64,000 nt of DNA from Prolixibacteraceae bacterium UBA1413. GTDB taxonomy: Bacteria > Bacteroidota > Bacteroidia > Bacteroidales > Prolixibacteraceae. This document shows positions 37,629 through 46,671 of this stretch, in pieces. The notes below the pieces were generated by a model. The model was not told where the DNA came from and did not search any database. It worked only from the letters and a program-made list of their open reading frames with translations. The position numbers were made by a program, and so were the translations under genes. Position 1 is the stretch's first letter, and each line of letters opens with the position of its first letter. Location: NCBI GenBank assembly GCA_002304925.1, contig DBPT01000020.1, forward strand, positions 62,001-126,000, given 5' to 3'.

Positions 37629-38660
37629 TTAAGGTGTTGCCGGCTTTTCGCTGCGCCGGATTTCCTCCAGCCGTGCGACGAGGATCTTGCGATAACGGTT
37701 CACAATATCCATTTCTTTTCGGTTTTTGTATTCGGCGGCAAGTTCGGATGCACTGACAATCATATCGACGGCATCTTCATACCGGTCGTGAATTTCCGCA
37801 TCCAGGGCAAGATTATAGCGTGCTGTGATGGCCAGTTTCCCGAACCGCCCGGCAGCATAACGCTCCCAGATCTCTCGGGCGCCATCCCACTCTTCTTTGG
37901 AAGCCAATTCAGCTGCCAGTCTGAACTCTTCGAGGGGAGGAACCATCATAATCCGGTCGGTTTGAACCCAACCTGAGGAGAACTTTTTGGCAAAACTCTC
38001 GCCGAAATATTCGGCAGCCATCTCAATGGCAGGAACCCTGGGAGGCAACTCTTCCTGTCCTGCTTCCGAACCCTGCCAGTACACCGTATCCACCATCGAC
38101 CTGGTTTCCTTGATCGCCCCTGTTTCTGCATCATAAATCGCCCAGACCCCTGTGATCTCCACCTGCCGGAAATCCTCACCCCCGGAGATATCTTCGGGGA
38201 AATGCGAGTAAAACCAGGACAGGGTTTCCAGGGCAATGATCAGTTCAGCCTGTGCCGGCTGCGCTATTTTCCTGATGAGGCGGTCCGGTATGGGGGAGAG
38301 CTTCTCCCCGGTAATCCGGGGCATCATATCCGCCGGAAAAAAAACAGGATTGCCGTTCACCCCGTTTGTCGAAAAAGACCTGGCTGCCGCCGCCAGACAG
38401 GCGGATGCAGCAATGCTGTCGATGTCAGTTTTCCGGTTTGCCAGATCTTTGCGCAATACGTCACCTGCCCGGAAGTAGTGCTGCAACGTGTCTTCCGTAT
38501 ATTTGAAATTCCGGTAAAGCCAGCCGATCCGCTTAACACCCTCCGGAAGTTTGATTTCCTCCAGTTGCATGACTTCAATTGGAACCGTCTGGTAAACGGT
38601 ACAGGACGACATGAGCATGACCATCATGAGGAGTTTAAACAGGGTATCAGTCTTTTTCAT
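37629..38660 (-). CDS. Lipoprotein, DUF6340-like (second of a tandem pair)
   Basis: This 343-residue lipoprotein has a lipobox LMSSC with Cys20. The mature sequence has a beta-rich N-terminal part (PEGVKRIGWLYRNFKYTEDT), a middle with VEITGVWAIYDAETGAIKET, and a C-terminal TPR-like helical region (WDGAREIWERYAAGRFGKLA, then ARYNLALDAEIHDRYEDAVD). The next gene upstream encodes a paralogue with the same plan, and the two overlap by 14 bases. It resembles the DUF6340 family of Bacteroidota. It is probably anchored in the outer membrane. The function is unknown. Confidence 0.8.
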   Translation of the reverse strand: MKKTDTLFKLLMMVMLMSSCTVYQTVPIEVMQLEEIKLPEGVKRIGWLYRNFKYTEDTLQHYFRAGDVLRKDLANRKTDIDSIAASACLAAAARSFSTNGVNGNPVFFPADMMPRITGEKLSPIPDRLIRKIAQPAQAELIIALETLSWFYSHFPEDISGGEDFRQVEITGVWAIYDAETGAIKETRSMVDTVYWQGSEAGQEELPPRVPAIEMAAEYFGESFAKKFSSGWVQTDRIMMVPPLEEFRLAAELASKEEWDGAREIWERYAAGRFGKLAITARYNLALDAEIHDRYEDAVDMIVSASELAAEYKNRKEMDIVNRYRKILVARLEEIRRSEKPATP

Positions 38661-39696
38661 CGCGGGGATATAATAATGATTTTCTGGCTTTCAGGATTTC
38701 GAGGTAACGGTAGGTCACAGGACGGAACATGGTTTCATAGGATTTCAGGCCCCACCTGATGGCTTCATCCAAATTACCCTGCATTTCGTAAGAAAGCGCT
38801 ATGTTAAATTCATATCTGCTGCGGAGCGACGCCGAATTCTTCTTTCCGGCAGCTTCCAGCCAGATTCCTCTGGCTGTCTCCCAATCGTGGTCGTGGACCA
38901 TGCTGCCGGTTCGACGGAGAACCCTGCTGCCTCCTGCAAAATAAGCCCTCTTCGAAGGCTTCCATACCGGGGCTATCTTTTCAGCCAGCGAAAGAGCCGC
39001 ATCAATGCCGGCTTCAGTCAATCCCTTTTTTACATATGGAAAACGCCTGAACAACTCGGTGATGTTCCACCCTGAATCGTACCAGTAAAGGGTGTCGGTA
39101 AGAAAATAACTGCGGATATCCTCCTTATTCCCGGGATAATAGAGTCTGAATTGGGCAATATACCCGATTTTCATATCGGCATGGTACAAATGGGCGATAG
39201 ACCCATCCTCCGGATTGATGAAAGATTCCCGGCTGAAATCGGCATCCACCCCGGTTTTGTAAAAATCAAGCGAAAAGAGGGCATCGGTATCGAACTCCCG
39301 GGTCACGGTATACACCTCCTTCCAGTCCATCATACCGGCATAGAGATTCAGGGAGTCTTTCATGAGAAACCGCTCTTTAGGGATGACAATGTCGTACCTT
39401 CCCGATTCAAACAACAGCAGACCCAGGGTTTGCATCAGGGTATCAGCGGAAGTGATGTCATAAATCGTGGAGTCCAGGTCAAACTGGGCAGTGAAAAACC
39501 TCAGCTGGACAGAGTCGGCGGGATCATCGGTAAAGCGCCGATCTACAGCCCGGTTAACGAGGGTCAGGCTTTGTACGGCAGGAGAAAGGGGTTCCTTCTC
39601 AGGCATTGCCAAATCGATGGTAAGATATTGAAAGGGTTTACAGGAACCCAGCAGTATGGTCACCCCGGCAATTATACAAAAGAGTCTCAATTTCAT
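38647..39696 (-). CDS. Lipoprotein, DUF6340-like (first of a tandem pair)
   Basis: This 349-residue lipoprotein has a lipobox LLGSC with Cys19. It has the same plan as its downstream neighbour: an N-terminal beta-rich part (PLSPAVQSLTLVNRAVDRRF), a middle domain with DALFSLDFYKTGVDADFSRE, and a C-terminal TPR-like end (DWETARGIWLEAAGKKNSAS, then YEFNIALSYEMQGNLDEAIR). The pair probably arose by duplication and diverged strongly. It follows the VWA membrane protein gene by nine bases, so the three form one operon of cell-envelope proteins. Confidence 0.8.
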   Translation of the reverse strand: MKLRLFCIIAGVTILLGSCKPFQYLTIDLAMPEKEPLSPAVQSLTLVNRAVDRRFTDDPADSVQLRFFTAQFDLDSTIYDITSADTLMQTLGLLLFESGRYDIVIPKERFLMKDSLNLYAGMMDWKEVYTVTREFDTDALFSLDFYKTGVDADFSRESFINPEDGSIAHLYHADMKIGYIAQFRLYYPGNKEDIRSYFLTDTLYWYDSGWNITELFRRFPYVKKGLTEAGIDAALSLAEKIAPVWKPSKRAYFAGGSRVLRRTGSMVHDHDWETARGIWLEAAGKKNSASLRSRYEFNIALSYEMQGNLDEAIRWGLKSYETMFRPVTYRYLEILKARKSLLYPRDEKD

Positions 39697-39705
39697 AGGT
39701 CGTTA

Positions 39706-41796
39706 TTAATAAATGCCCCAGAATTTCCTCAAAAACCATTCAATACCCAGCAAAAACAGCAAAACGAAAAATATCCACCGGAGGTTGATCATTTCATTCA
39801 CCATGGTCTGGAAATAATTGGTATTCCTGATCTTGTCATTGTCCATGATTTCGTCGATTACCAGAGCCGCCTGCTCTTCAGGGAAGAATTCTCCGTTTGT
39901 CTCATGGGCGATTTGAAAAAGGATACGGTGATTTGCCTGAAGATCCGTCATTTCCATGTTGACGGGCATTACGGCAAAATTTCCGGTTTCGGTATATTCC
40001 GTTGGTCCGAGGGTGGTCTTTGCCAGAAAAGTGTAATTTCCGGGCGGAAACATGCCTGCGTTCAAACGGTAAAACCGGCTGCTTTTGTCAAATACGTAAG
40101 GATACTCCCGCAGGGAGGAATCACGCAGCGTAATAGAGACTTCGGAGGTATTGACCATTTCATAGGCGTCGTTGTAAACCTCTGCAGTCAGAACTACCGG
40201 TTCGGTTTCCTGGTAAACCGGTTTGAAGCCGACCATAAAATTGTCTTCGTTGTCACGCAAAGCCAGGTATTGCACCATCTTGTCAATGAGTTCATTGAAT
40301 TCAGTGTGGCTTCCGCTGATGGTATAATTGTAAAGCCTCCACCGCCAGATTCCTTCACCAAAAATGATGCCTGACTTTCGCCCGTCAAAGACGCCAAAAG
40401 TCATCAGGGGGCCGGGGGTTGCTATATTTTTGATCTTCTGGAAAAATGCCGTTTGATATTCGGGATCGAGGGAATACCTGGCAAAGGGCACTTTCAGGGG
40501 AGGGTATCTGGTAAGGTTCTCCCTTAAGGCGTCACTCAGGGAGAAGAGGGCAAATCCTTCGTTCAGGGAAACCTGGGCTTCTTCAAAATCCCCGGCGCGG
40601 GGTGCGATTTCAACACCCAGCCCCCACGCGTTGAACTGGGGAAGGAAGGTCTGGGTGCCGATGACCATCAGGATGGGAATCCGGTGTTTGCCGGATTCAT
40701 CCAGCAGGAGACGGCCTGACTGGGAAGAGGATGGTATCTGATTTAATATCAATAGATTATATTCACTGAGGTCGGAAGGGTAAGGTTCTGATGTGTAAAG
40801 TTCGGCTTCATAATTGATTTGTTGCTCCAGAGCATTCTTCAGTGCGCCCGCATCGGGATGCACTCCCTGTGACAGGATCAGGATCCGCTGTTTGTTTTCA
40901 AGAACGTTGATGACAAAGGGAAAGGAATTGTTGCTCCTGTTCTGTTCGCCGGGATCCGGATCGATAACGGCCGAGTAATGTTGCAATCCGCTGCCGGTGG
41001 CATCCAGCATCAGGGGAACCGTCAGAAAAAAGGCGGGCAGGGTAGCCTGTATGTTCCGGGAAAAGCATTTCTCACCGCGGTGGTATATATCAAACCTGAA
41101 ATTCCTGCCCTGGAATCCGTTGATCCTGATGTCGGCTTCTACCGGAAACTTGTTGCCCGAAAAGGCCGTTCTGTTCACCCTGACATCCTCAATCCGCACA
41201 TCCTTGAAGCTTGTGGTGTCACCAGTGCCTATCGTGTATACGGGATAACCATATTTCCTGACATTGTTCAGCGGATTTTCCCCCTGGTTGACTATTCCGT
41301 CACCGATGATCACCAACGCACCGGTATTCTGGTTAAAGTGATTGTTGTATACCGTTTCCAGCATGTCGCTGTAGTCAGAGCTTCGTTCGTCATAAAGGGG
41401 ATTCGCATTCGTAAGGGTATGTTCGCCAAAAGTATAGGTGATCACCTCAAAACGGTTTTTCAAACCTTCGGTGAGGTTTTCCACAACCTCACCCAGCCGG
41501 GCAATCTTTTCATCCCTCTCTTTTAAGCCGGTCATGGAGCGGGAATTGTCAACGGCAAGGAGGACCACCGGTTGTTGGGTAATCTTTTTGATGGTTTTTA
41601 CCAAAGGGCCCGTGAAGAGGATCGCCACCAAAAAAACCGACATAAAACGCAGAATCTTCAGCACGAGCAGTTGTTGCCGCGACAATTCCCTGTTTTCTTC
41701 AAGCTTGTGGTACAGCAATCCTGTGATCCCTGCTGCCAGGAGAAGGCTGATCAGCAAGATCAATCCCCATAAGTTATGGCTGAATGCTATTTCCAA
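39706..41796 (-). CDS. Membrane protein with von Willebrand A-like domain
   Basis: This 696-residue protein has two N-terminal membrane segments (LWGLILLISLLLAAGITGLL and a second near residue 50), then a VWA domain with a MIDAS start AVDNSRSMTGL (DxSxS) and VIIGDGIVNQGENPLNN. A class I glutamine-amidotransferase-like segment follows (RILILSQGVHPDAGALKNAL, LLILNQIPSSSQ), and a C-terminal segment (WIFFVLLFLLGIEWFLRKF) anchors the end. The layout is typical of Bacteroidota BatA-like or hypothetical VWA membrane proteins. The cytoplasmic or periplasmic side of the VWA domain is not fixed by sequence. It leads an operon with two DUF6340-like lipoproteins. Confidence 0.8.
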   Translation of the reverse strand: MEIAFSHNLWGLILLISLLLAAGITGLLYHKLEENRELSRQQLLVLKILRFMSVFLVAILFTGPLVKTIKKITQQPVVLLAVDNSRSMTGLKERDEKIARLGEVVENLTEGLKNRFEVITYTFGEHTLTNANPLYDERSSDYSDMLETVYNNHFNQNTGALVIIGDGIVNQGENPLNNVRKYGYPVYTIGTGDTTSFKDVRIEDVRVNRTAFSGNKFPVEADIRINGFQGRNFRFDIYHRGEKCFSRNIQATLPAFFLTVPLMLDATGSGLQHYSAVIDPDPGEQNRSNNSFPFVINVLENKQRILILSQGVHPDAGALKNALEQQINYEAELYTSEPYPSDLSEYNLLILNQIPSSSQSGRLLLDESGKHRIPILMVIGTQTFLPQFNAWGLGVEIAPRAGDFEEAQVSLNEGFALFSLSDALRENLTRYPPLKVPFARYSLDPEYQTAFFQKIKNIATPGPLMTFGVFDGRKSGIIFGEGIWRWRLYNYTISGSHTEFNELIDKMVQYLALRDNEDNFMVGFKPVYQETEPVVLTAEVYNDAYEMVNTSEVSITLRDSSLREYPYVFDKSSRFYRLNAGMFPPGNYTFLAKTTLGPTEYTETGNFAVMPVNMEMTDLQANHRILFQIAHETNGEFFPEEQAALVIDEIMDNDKIRNTNYFQTMVNEMINLRWIFFVLLFLLGIEWFLRKFWGIY

Positions 41797-41960
41797 AATA
41801 ATCCATTAATTTAGAGCCTGTAAATTTAGCAAACAACTCCTGAAATTAAAGATTTCGGATTATTATTGCAGGAATAAGTGGGAGGGTGGTGAACAGATCA
41901 TCCCTTTGTGCGTTATTGTCAGGGGCGGAGATATCTTCGCCGGAAACCTTTAATAGTTGA

Positions 41961-43751
41961 ATGATGATGGTTTTGTTGAGAAAAATAAAAATCCCGCTGC
42001 TGGCAGTGGTGGCGGTATTGCTTTCGTTATGTTCACCGCGGTTTTATCCTCTTGAAGCGGATCACACTTTCCGTGACGATGTCACTTATCTGGCCTCTGC
42101 CACCCTGGAAGGCCGGAAATCGGGTACCAGGGGGGATTCCTTGGCCGCCTTGTACATCCGAGACAGGTTTGCCCGGATGGGAACGGTCCTTCTCTATGAA
42201 AATGGATTTCAGCCTTTTTCCCTGGTCTCTTCCGCCGTTCCGGGCGATGGTAATGTGTTCGTCCTGGATGACAACCCACTTCAGGTAAGCCGTGATTTTC
42301 TTCCTTACTCCTTTTCTTCGCGTGAAAGAAAGAGTGGCGAAGTGGTATTTGCAGGGTATGGATTTGATATCAGGAGTGATTCGCTGACGTGGAACGACTA
42401 TGACAGTCTGGATGTCAGGGGCAAATGGGTGCTTCTCCTCAAGGGGGATCCTGAGATTGACAAGGCGGAGAGCCGTTTTGCGCCTTATTCCGAAGAAAGG
42501 GCGAAGGTGTTGACAGCGCTGGATCACGGAGCCGGAGGAGTGGTTTTTGTCGGAGGACCCCAATACAGCGAAACCGACCAGTTGCAGGATATTTTCTATG
42601 ACAGGAACAGCAGTTCCTACCCTGTTCCGGTATTTCAGGTCACCCGGGAAGTTGGTGATAAGCTACTTGCCCCGCGGGGAACCACAGTGGCCGGGATGGA
42701 GGAAAAGATCAATACCCGGGAAAGGTGTGGGGGATTCCCACTGCCCGGCAGAATCACAGCCCGTGCCGATGTTGTATTGAGGGAGGTGGTTACCAACAAC
42801 GTGGTGGTAATGGTTCCGGGCAATGACCCGCTTTTAAAGGATGAATACATCGTTGTGGGAGCCCATTATGATCACCTGGGATGGGGGGGGCAGGGATCGG
42901 GTACCCGGGCTCCCGATACGGTTGCCATCCATCCGGGAGCCGACGATAATGCTTCGGGAGTCGCCCTGGTTATCGGTCTGGCAAACCGGGCAGCTCACAC
43001 ACCCCTGAACCGGAGAAGCCTGATCTTTGCGGCATTCGGGGCCGAAGAGATGGGCCTCATCGGATCAAAGGCTTTTACGGCAAATCCTCCCGTCGACCTG
43101 AAAAAGATAAAAGCCATGTTCAATTTCGATATGGTGGGAAGACTTGACACCCTTTCCCACGCCCTCAGCATCAGCGGTACCCTGACTTCCGAAGAATCGG
43201 AAGCCATTCTTACCTCCCACAATCCCGGATTCAACCTTGCCTTCTCGGGAGAAGGATACGGACCATCGGACCATGCTGCATTTTACATGGAAAATATCCC
43301 GGTATTTTTCTTTTCTACCGGGGCCCACTCCGACTATCATACATTCAGTGATACCGGCGATAAGATCAATTATGAAGGAATCGAAAAGATTGCTGATTAT
43401 GCCTGGCAGGTCATTTCCGAAATTGCCGGGCGTGATCAGCCGCTTACCTTCCGTGAAGCAGGATCGAAGATACAACGCAGTCGCGGCGGACGTTTCAAGG
43501 TAACCCTGGGGGTCATGCCCGACTACGCGGGACTTGAGAAAAACGGCCTGCGCGTGGATGCCGTTTCCAAAGATAAACCGGCACACCGTGCAGGAATCGC
43601 AAAGGGTGATATTATCACTGCCATCGATGGTAAACCGGTGGGGAATATCTACGATTATATGAACAGGCTGAAAACCTTTTCCGAAGGACAAACCATTTCG
43701 GTCGATATCCTGCGGAATGGCGAGCATAAGGTGCTCATTGTTAAGCTATGA
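41961..43751 (+). CDS. M28-family zinc peptidase with PA and PDZ domains
   Basis: This 596-residue exported protein has a signal peptide near residues 9-24 (PLLAVVAVLLSLCS, with no perfect lipobox). A protease-associated domain occupies the middle (SGEVVFAGYGFDIRSDSLTW), then the M28 catalytic domain with VVGAHYDHLGWGG, AIHPGADDNASGVALV, AAFGAEEMGLIGSKAF, MFNFDMVGRL and HSDYHTFSDTGDKI, which together give the two-zinc ligand set. A C-terminal PDZ domain follows (LRVDAVSKDKPAHRAGIAKG). It is a periplasmic or surface aminopeptidase. It is followed closely by the MA-peptidase fusion gene, so the two are probably co-transcribed. Confidence 0.93.
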   Translation: MMMVLLRKIKIPLLAVVAVLLSLCSPRFYPLEADHTFRDDVTYLASATLEGRKSGTRGDSLAALYIRDRFARMGTVLLYENGFQPFSLVSSAVPGDGNVFVLDDNPLQVSRDFLPYSFSSRERKSGEVVFAGYGFDIRSDSLTWNDYDSLDVRGKWVLLLKGDPEIDKAESRFAPYSEERAKVLTALDHGAGGVVFVGGPQYSETDQLQDIFYDRNSSSYPVPVFQVTREVGDKLLAPRGTTVAGMEEKINTRERCGGFPLPGRITARADVVLREVVTNNVVVMVPGNDPLLKDEYIVVGAHYDHLGWGGQGSGTRAPDTVAIHPGADDNASGVALVIGLANRAAHTPLNRRSLIFAAFGAEEMGLIGSKAFTANPPVDLKKIKAMFNFDMVGRLDTLSHALSISGTLTSEESEAILTSHNPGFNLAFSGEGYGPSDHAAFYMENIPVFFFSTGAHSDYHTFSDTGDKINYEGIEKIADYAWQVISEIAGRDQPLTFREAGSKIQRSRGGRFKVTLGVMPDYAGLEKNGLRVDAVSKDKPAHRAGIAKGDIITAIDGKPVGNIYDYMNRLKTFSEGQTISVDILRNGEHKVLIVKL

Positions 43752-43776
43752 CAGACGAAGAACCATACTTTGCCGA

Positions 43777-46671
43777 ATGAAAAAAAAAGGGCTGCTTCCC
43801 ATTCTGTTTGTCCTGATTTCCCTGGTGGGAAAACCACAGTATTTTAGTACCGGTGAAGATCCTGCCTTCCTGAAGTGGCGGCAAATCGTCACCCGTGATT
43901 TTCAACTGATTTATCCGGAGGATTTTGAGGAGAAGGCCCGGGTAATGGCCGCCTATTTTGAGAAAGTCTATGACTACGGTTCGGTGACATTGAATCACCG
44001 TCCGCGGAAAATCTCAGTCATTTTTCATACCCGCACGGTTCGATCGAACGGACTGGTAGGCTGGGCCCCAAAGCGCATGGAACTCTTTACGCCACCGCAT
44101 CAGGAGATTTATGCCCAGGACTGGCTGCAGCAACTGGTGTTGCACGAATTCCGCCATGTGGTACAGGTCGACAAAATCAGAAGCCAGATTCCCCCGGTCA
44201 TCAGGGCGCTTCTGGGAGAACATGCGGAAGCCCTGATCACCGGGATCTATCTCCCGTTCTGGTTCCTCGAAGGAGATGCTGTCATCGCCGAAACGGCACT
44301 GAGCACCACAGGCCGCGGAAGGTTGCCTTCCTTCCTCATGGAACACAAGGCACAGGTGGTTGAAAAAGGGGTATTCTCCTTTGACAAGGCGTTCAACGGC
44401 TCTTACCGCGATTTTGTACCCGACCATTACAAACTGGGATATCACCTGGTAGGGGAAACCCGTGCGAGATACGGAAGCCTCCTGTGGGATTATACCATTG
44501 ACCAGTTGTCGCGGAAACCCCTTTCCATTACCCCGGTAAACAAAATGCTGAAACTTCTTACCGGCAAAAACCAGGAACAGCTATACCTCCAGGTTTTCGA
44601 TAGCCTTCACCGGGAATGGACGGCTGAGGATCGCTCGTTCAGGGGTGTACCGTGGGTCGTTGTCACAAAACCTCCACCGGTTTATGCCAGCTACCGCTAT
44701 AACCATATTCTGCCCTCCGGCGAAATTGTCACCCTTAAAACCAGTTATGACCATTTGCCCCGTTTTGTCAGGGTGAGTCCTACAGGTGAAGAAGAAACGG
44801 TTTTTGTGCCGGGACAGATTTTTGAAGAGTCGGTAGGGTACCGAAACAACCTGATAGTCTGGTCAGAATTTGTTCCCGATGTACGCTGGAATCACAGCGG
44901 CAAATCTATCATTCGCATTTTTGACGTAGATTCCAAAGAGTATAGAACGTTAATTCCTGAATACAAATGTTTTGCACCGTCGATTTCTCCCGATGAACAT
45001 AATGTATCCGTCGTAGAGACTGATTTTAAAAATCACTATTACCTCTCTGTTTATAATTCATCCACCGGAGCTTTGGTTGTACGATACCGTACTCCTGACA
45101 ACAACTATCTGTTCAGTCCGGTCTGGAAGAATGACCGGGAGCTCTTTGCCGTGGTTCTTAACAAGGCGGGCAAGCAACTTGCCTTGCTGAATCCTTTTGA
45201 GGGGAGGATGATTTTGATGGACGGGGTAGAACCCGGGGAGATCAAGCAGCTGTGTTATACGGAAGAAAAACTCTTTTATATTGACGGTCGTTCCGGAAAG
45301 AATGCGTTGTGGTCAGTAAATCTCACCGCCGGTGAAGTCGTCCGCGAAGCCGAGGGAAGGTTTGGTCTGGAATATCCTGCCGTCACTCCTGATGGGAAAC
45401 AGCTAATTATCAGTGATTTCACAGCGGATGGATTCCGACTGGTGAGGACGACTTTTTCTGAAATCACTTCTGTGCCTTTACGGGAAGTTTCCCGTAACTT
45501 CTATCCGCTTGCCGAATTGATGGCTGCGCAGGAACCGGGCATTGTTGAATTTACAAATGTAGACACATTAGGTTACATATCTAAACCGTACCGGAAGGCG
45601 GCTCATTTGATCAATCTGCACAGTTGGGCGCCAGTTTCATTGGATATGGAGAGCTTTGGTTTCTATCCTGGCTTCAGTGTGGTGTCCCAGAACAAGCTGG
45701 GGACTGCGGAGGCAATGATGGGTTACAAATGGAAAACTCAGGAGCGGACAGGCCAGGCTTACCTGAATTTTGAATACAGGGGATGGTATCCCATTTTCCG
45801 TCTGGAGGGGTATACCGGCAGGCGTGCGTCGGAATACAACCTGGTTAAGGAATACCAGAACCAAGGGGGACAGGTCACCAGACGGGACACGGTATTAAAG
45901 CGGTATAGCTGGGATGAATCGGGGATCAGCCTGGACATGCGGGTACCGTTGGATTTCACCCGGGGGCGGTTTTACCGGATTCTCCAGCCGGAGGTGAAGT
46001 TGGCTGTGGCGGATTACAGGCACCGTGAATCCACTCCTGGCAGCTTCATCAGCGGTGATGTCTGGTCAGTGGTGTGGCGTCTCTACTTTCACCAACTACA
46101 GAGGAAAGCTGTCCGGGATATCCAGCCCAAATGGGGATGGATCCTGGAAGGTGCATACCGTCATACCCCCTTTGGCGATAACAACATGGGAAGTATGAGA
46201 AGTGCCCAGGCTGGCATCTACCTCCCCGGTTTCACGAAGACGCACGGGACTTACACCTATTTGGCTTTTCAGGATCGTACCCCAGGGGATTACAGCTATT
46301 CCGACGCGGTGAGTATTCCCCGCGGCTGGCATTCCTTCAGGAGCACCAGGCTCGTAAGCGCCTCCGTGCGGTACGTATTCCCGCTTTTATACCCCGACCT
46401 GAACCTGGGAAAATTTATCTATTTCAGGAGGATAAAAGCTGCGCTTTTCTATGATGCAGCCCGTATGGAGGATGATTCGGACACTTCAGGAAAAGGGAAA
46501 GGTTTAGTTTTCAGGAAATCTTTACAGTCGTTGGGTGCTGACCTGACTGCGGACTCCAATTTTCTGAGGTTTTATGCCCCGGTCGACATGGGGATCCGGG
46601 CGGTTTATCTGCCTGAGGGAAAGAGGATGGCCTATGAATTTCTGCTCTCTGTGGATTTCAATTCCTTCTGA
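43777..46671 (+). CDS. Metalloprotease, beta-propeller and outer-membrane barrel fusion protein
   Basis: This 964-residue protein has a short signal peptide (MKKKGLLPILFVLISLVGKP). A gluzincin peptidase-MA-like domain follows, with HEFRHVVQ (HExxH near 123-127) and a downstream Glu in PFWFLEGDAVIAET (near 164). A TolB-like beta-propeller (about residues 300-600) contains blades such as NHYYLSVYNSSTGALVVRYR. The last 350 residues are rich in aromatic beta strands and end EFLLSVDFNSF, the terminal Phe of an outer-membrane barrel. The start at 43777 is preferred over a longer frame that overlaps the M28 gene. A peptidase that carries its own barrel may be a surface enzyme. The function is unknown. 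Confidence 0.75.
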   Translation: MKKKGLLPILFVLISLVGKPQYFSTGEDPAFLKWRQIVTRDFQLIYPEDFEEKARVMAAYFEKVYDYGSVTLNHRPRKISVIFHTRTVRSNGLVGWAPKRMELFTPPHQEIYAQDWLQQLVLHEFRHVVQVDKIRSQIPPVIRALLGEHAEALITGIYLPFWFLEGDAVIAETALSTTGRGRLPSFLMEHKAQVVEKGVFSFDKAFNGSYRDFVPDHYKLGYHLVGETRARYGSLLWDYTIDQLSRKPLSITPVNKMLKLLTGKNQEQLYLQVFDSLHREWTAEDRSFRGVPWVVVTKPPPVYASYRYNHILPSGEIVTLKTSYDHLPRFVRVSPTGEEETVFVPGQIFEESVGYRNNLIVWSEFVPDVRWNHSGKSIIRIFDVDSKEYRTLIPEYKCFAPSISPDEHNVSVVETDFKNHYYLSVYNSSTGALVVRYRTPDNNYLFSPVWKNDRELFAVVLNKAGKQLALLNPFEGRMILMDGVEPGEIKQLCYTEEKLFYIDGRSGKNALWSVNLTAGEVVREAEGRFGLEYPAVTPDGKQLIISDFTADGFRLVRTTFSEITSVPLREVSRNFYPLAELMAAQEPGIVEFTNVDTLGYISKPYRKAAHLINLHSWAPVSLDMESFGFYPGFSVVSQNKLGTAEAMMGYKWKTQERTGQAYLNFEYRGWYPIFRLEGYTGRRASEYNLVKEYQNQGGQVTRRDTVLKRYSWDESGISLDMRVPLDFTRGRFYRILQPEVKLAVADYRHRESTPGSFISGDVWSVVWRLYFHQLQRKAVRDIQPKWGWILEGAYRHTPFGDNNMGSMRSAQAGIYLPGFTKTHGTYTYLAFQDRTPGDYSYSDAVSIPRGWHSFRSTRLVSASVRYVFPLLYPDLNLGKFIYFRRIKAALFYDAARMEDDSDTSGKGKGLVFRKSLQSLGADLTADSNFLRFYAPVDMGIRAVYLPEGKRMAYEFLLSVDFNSF

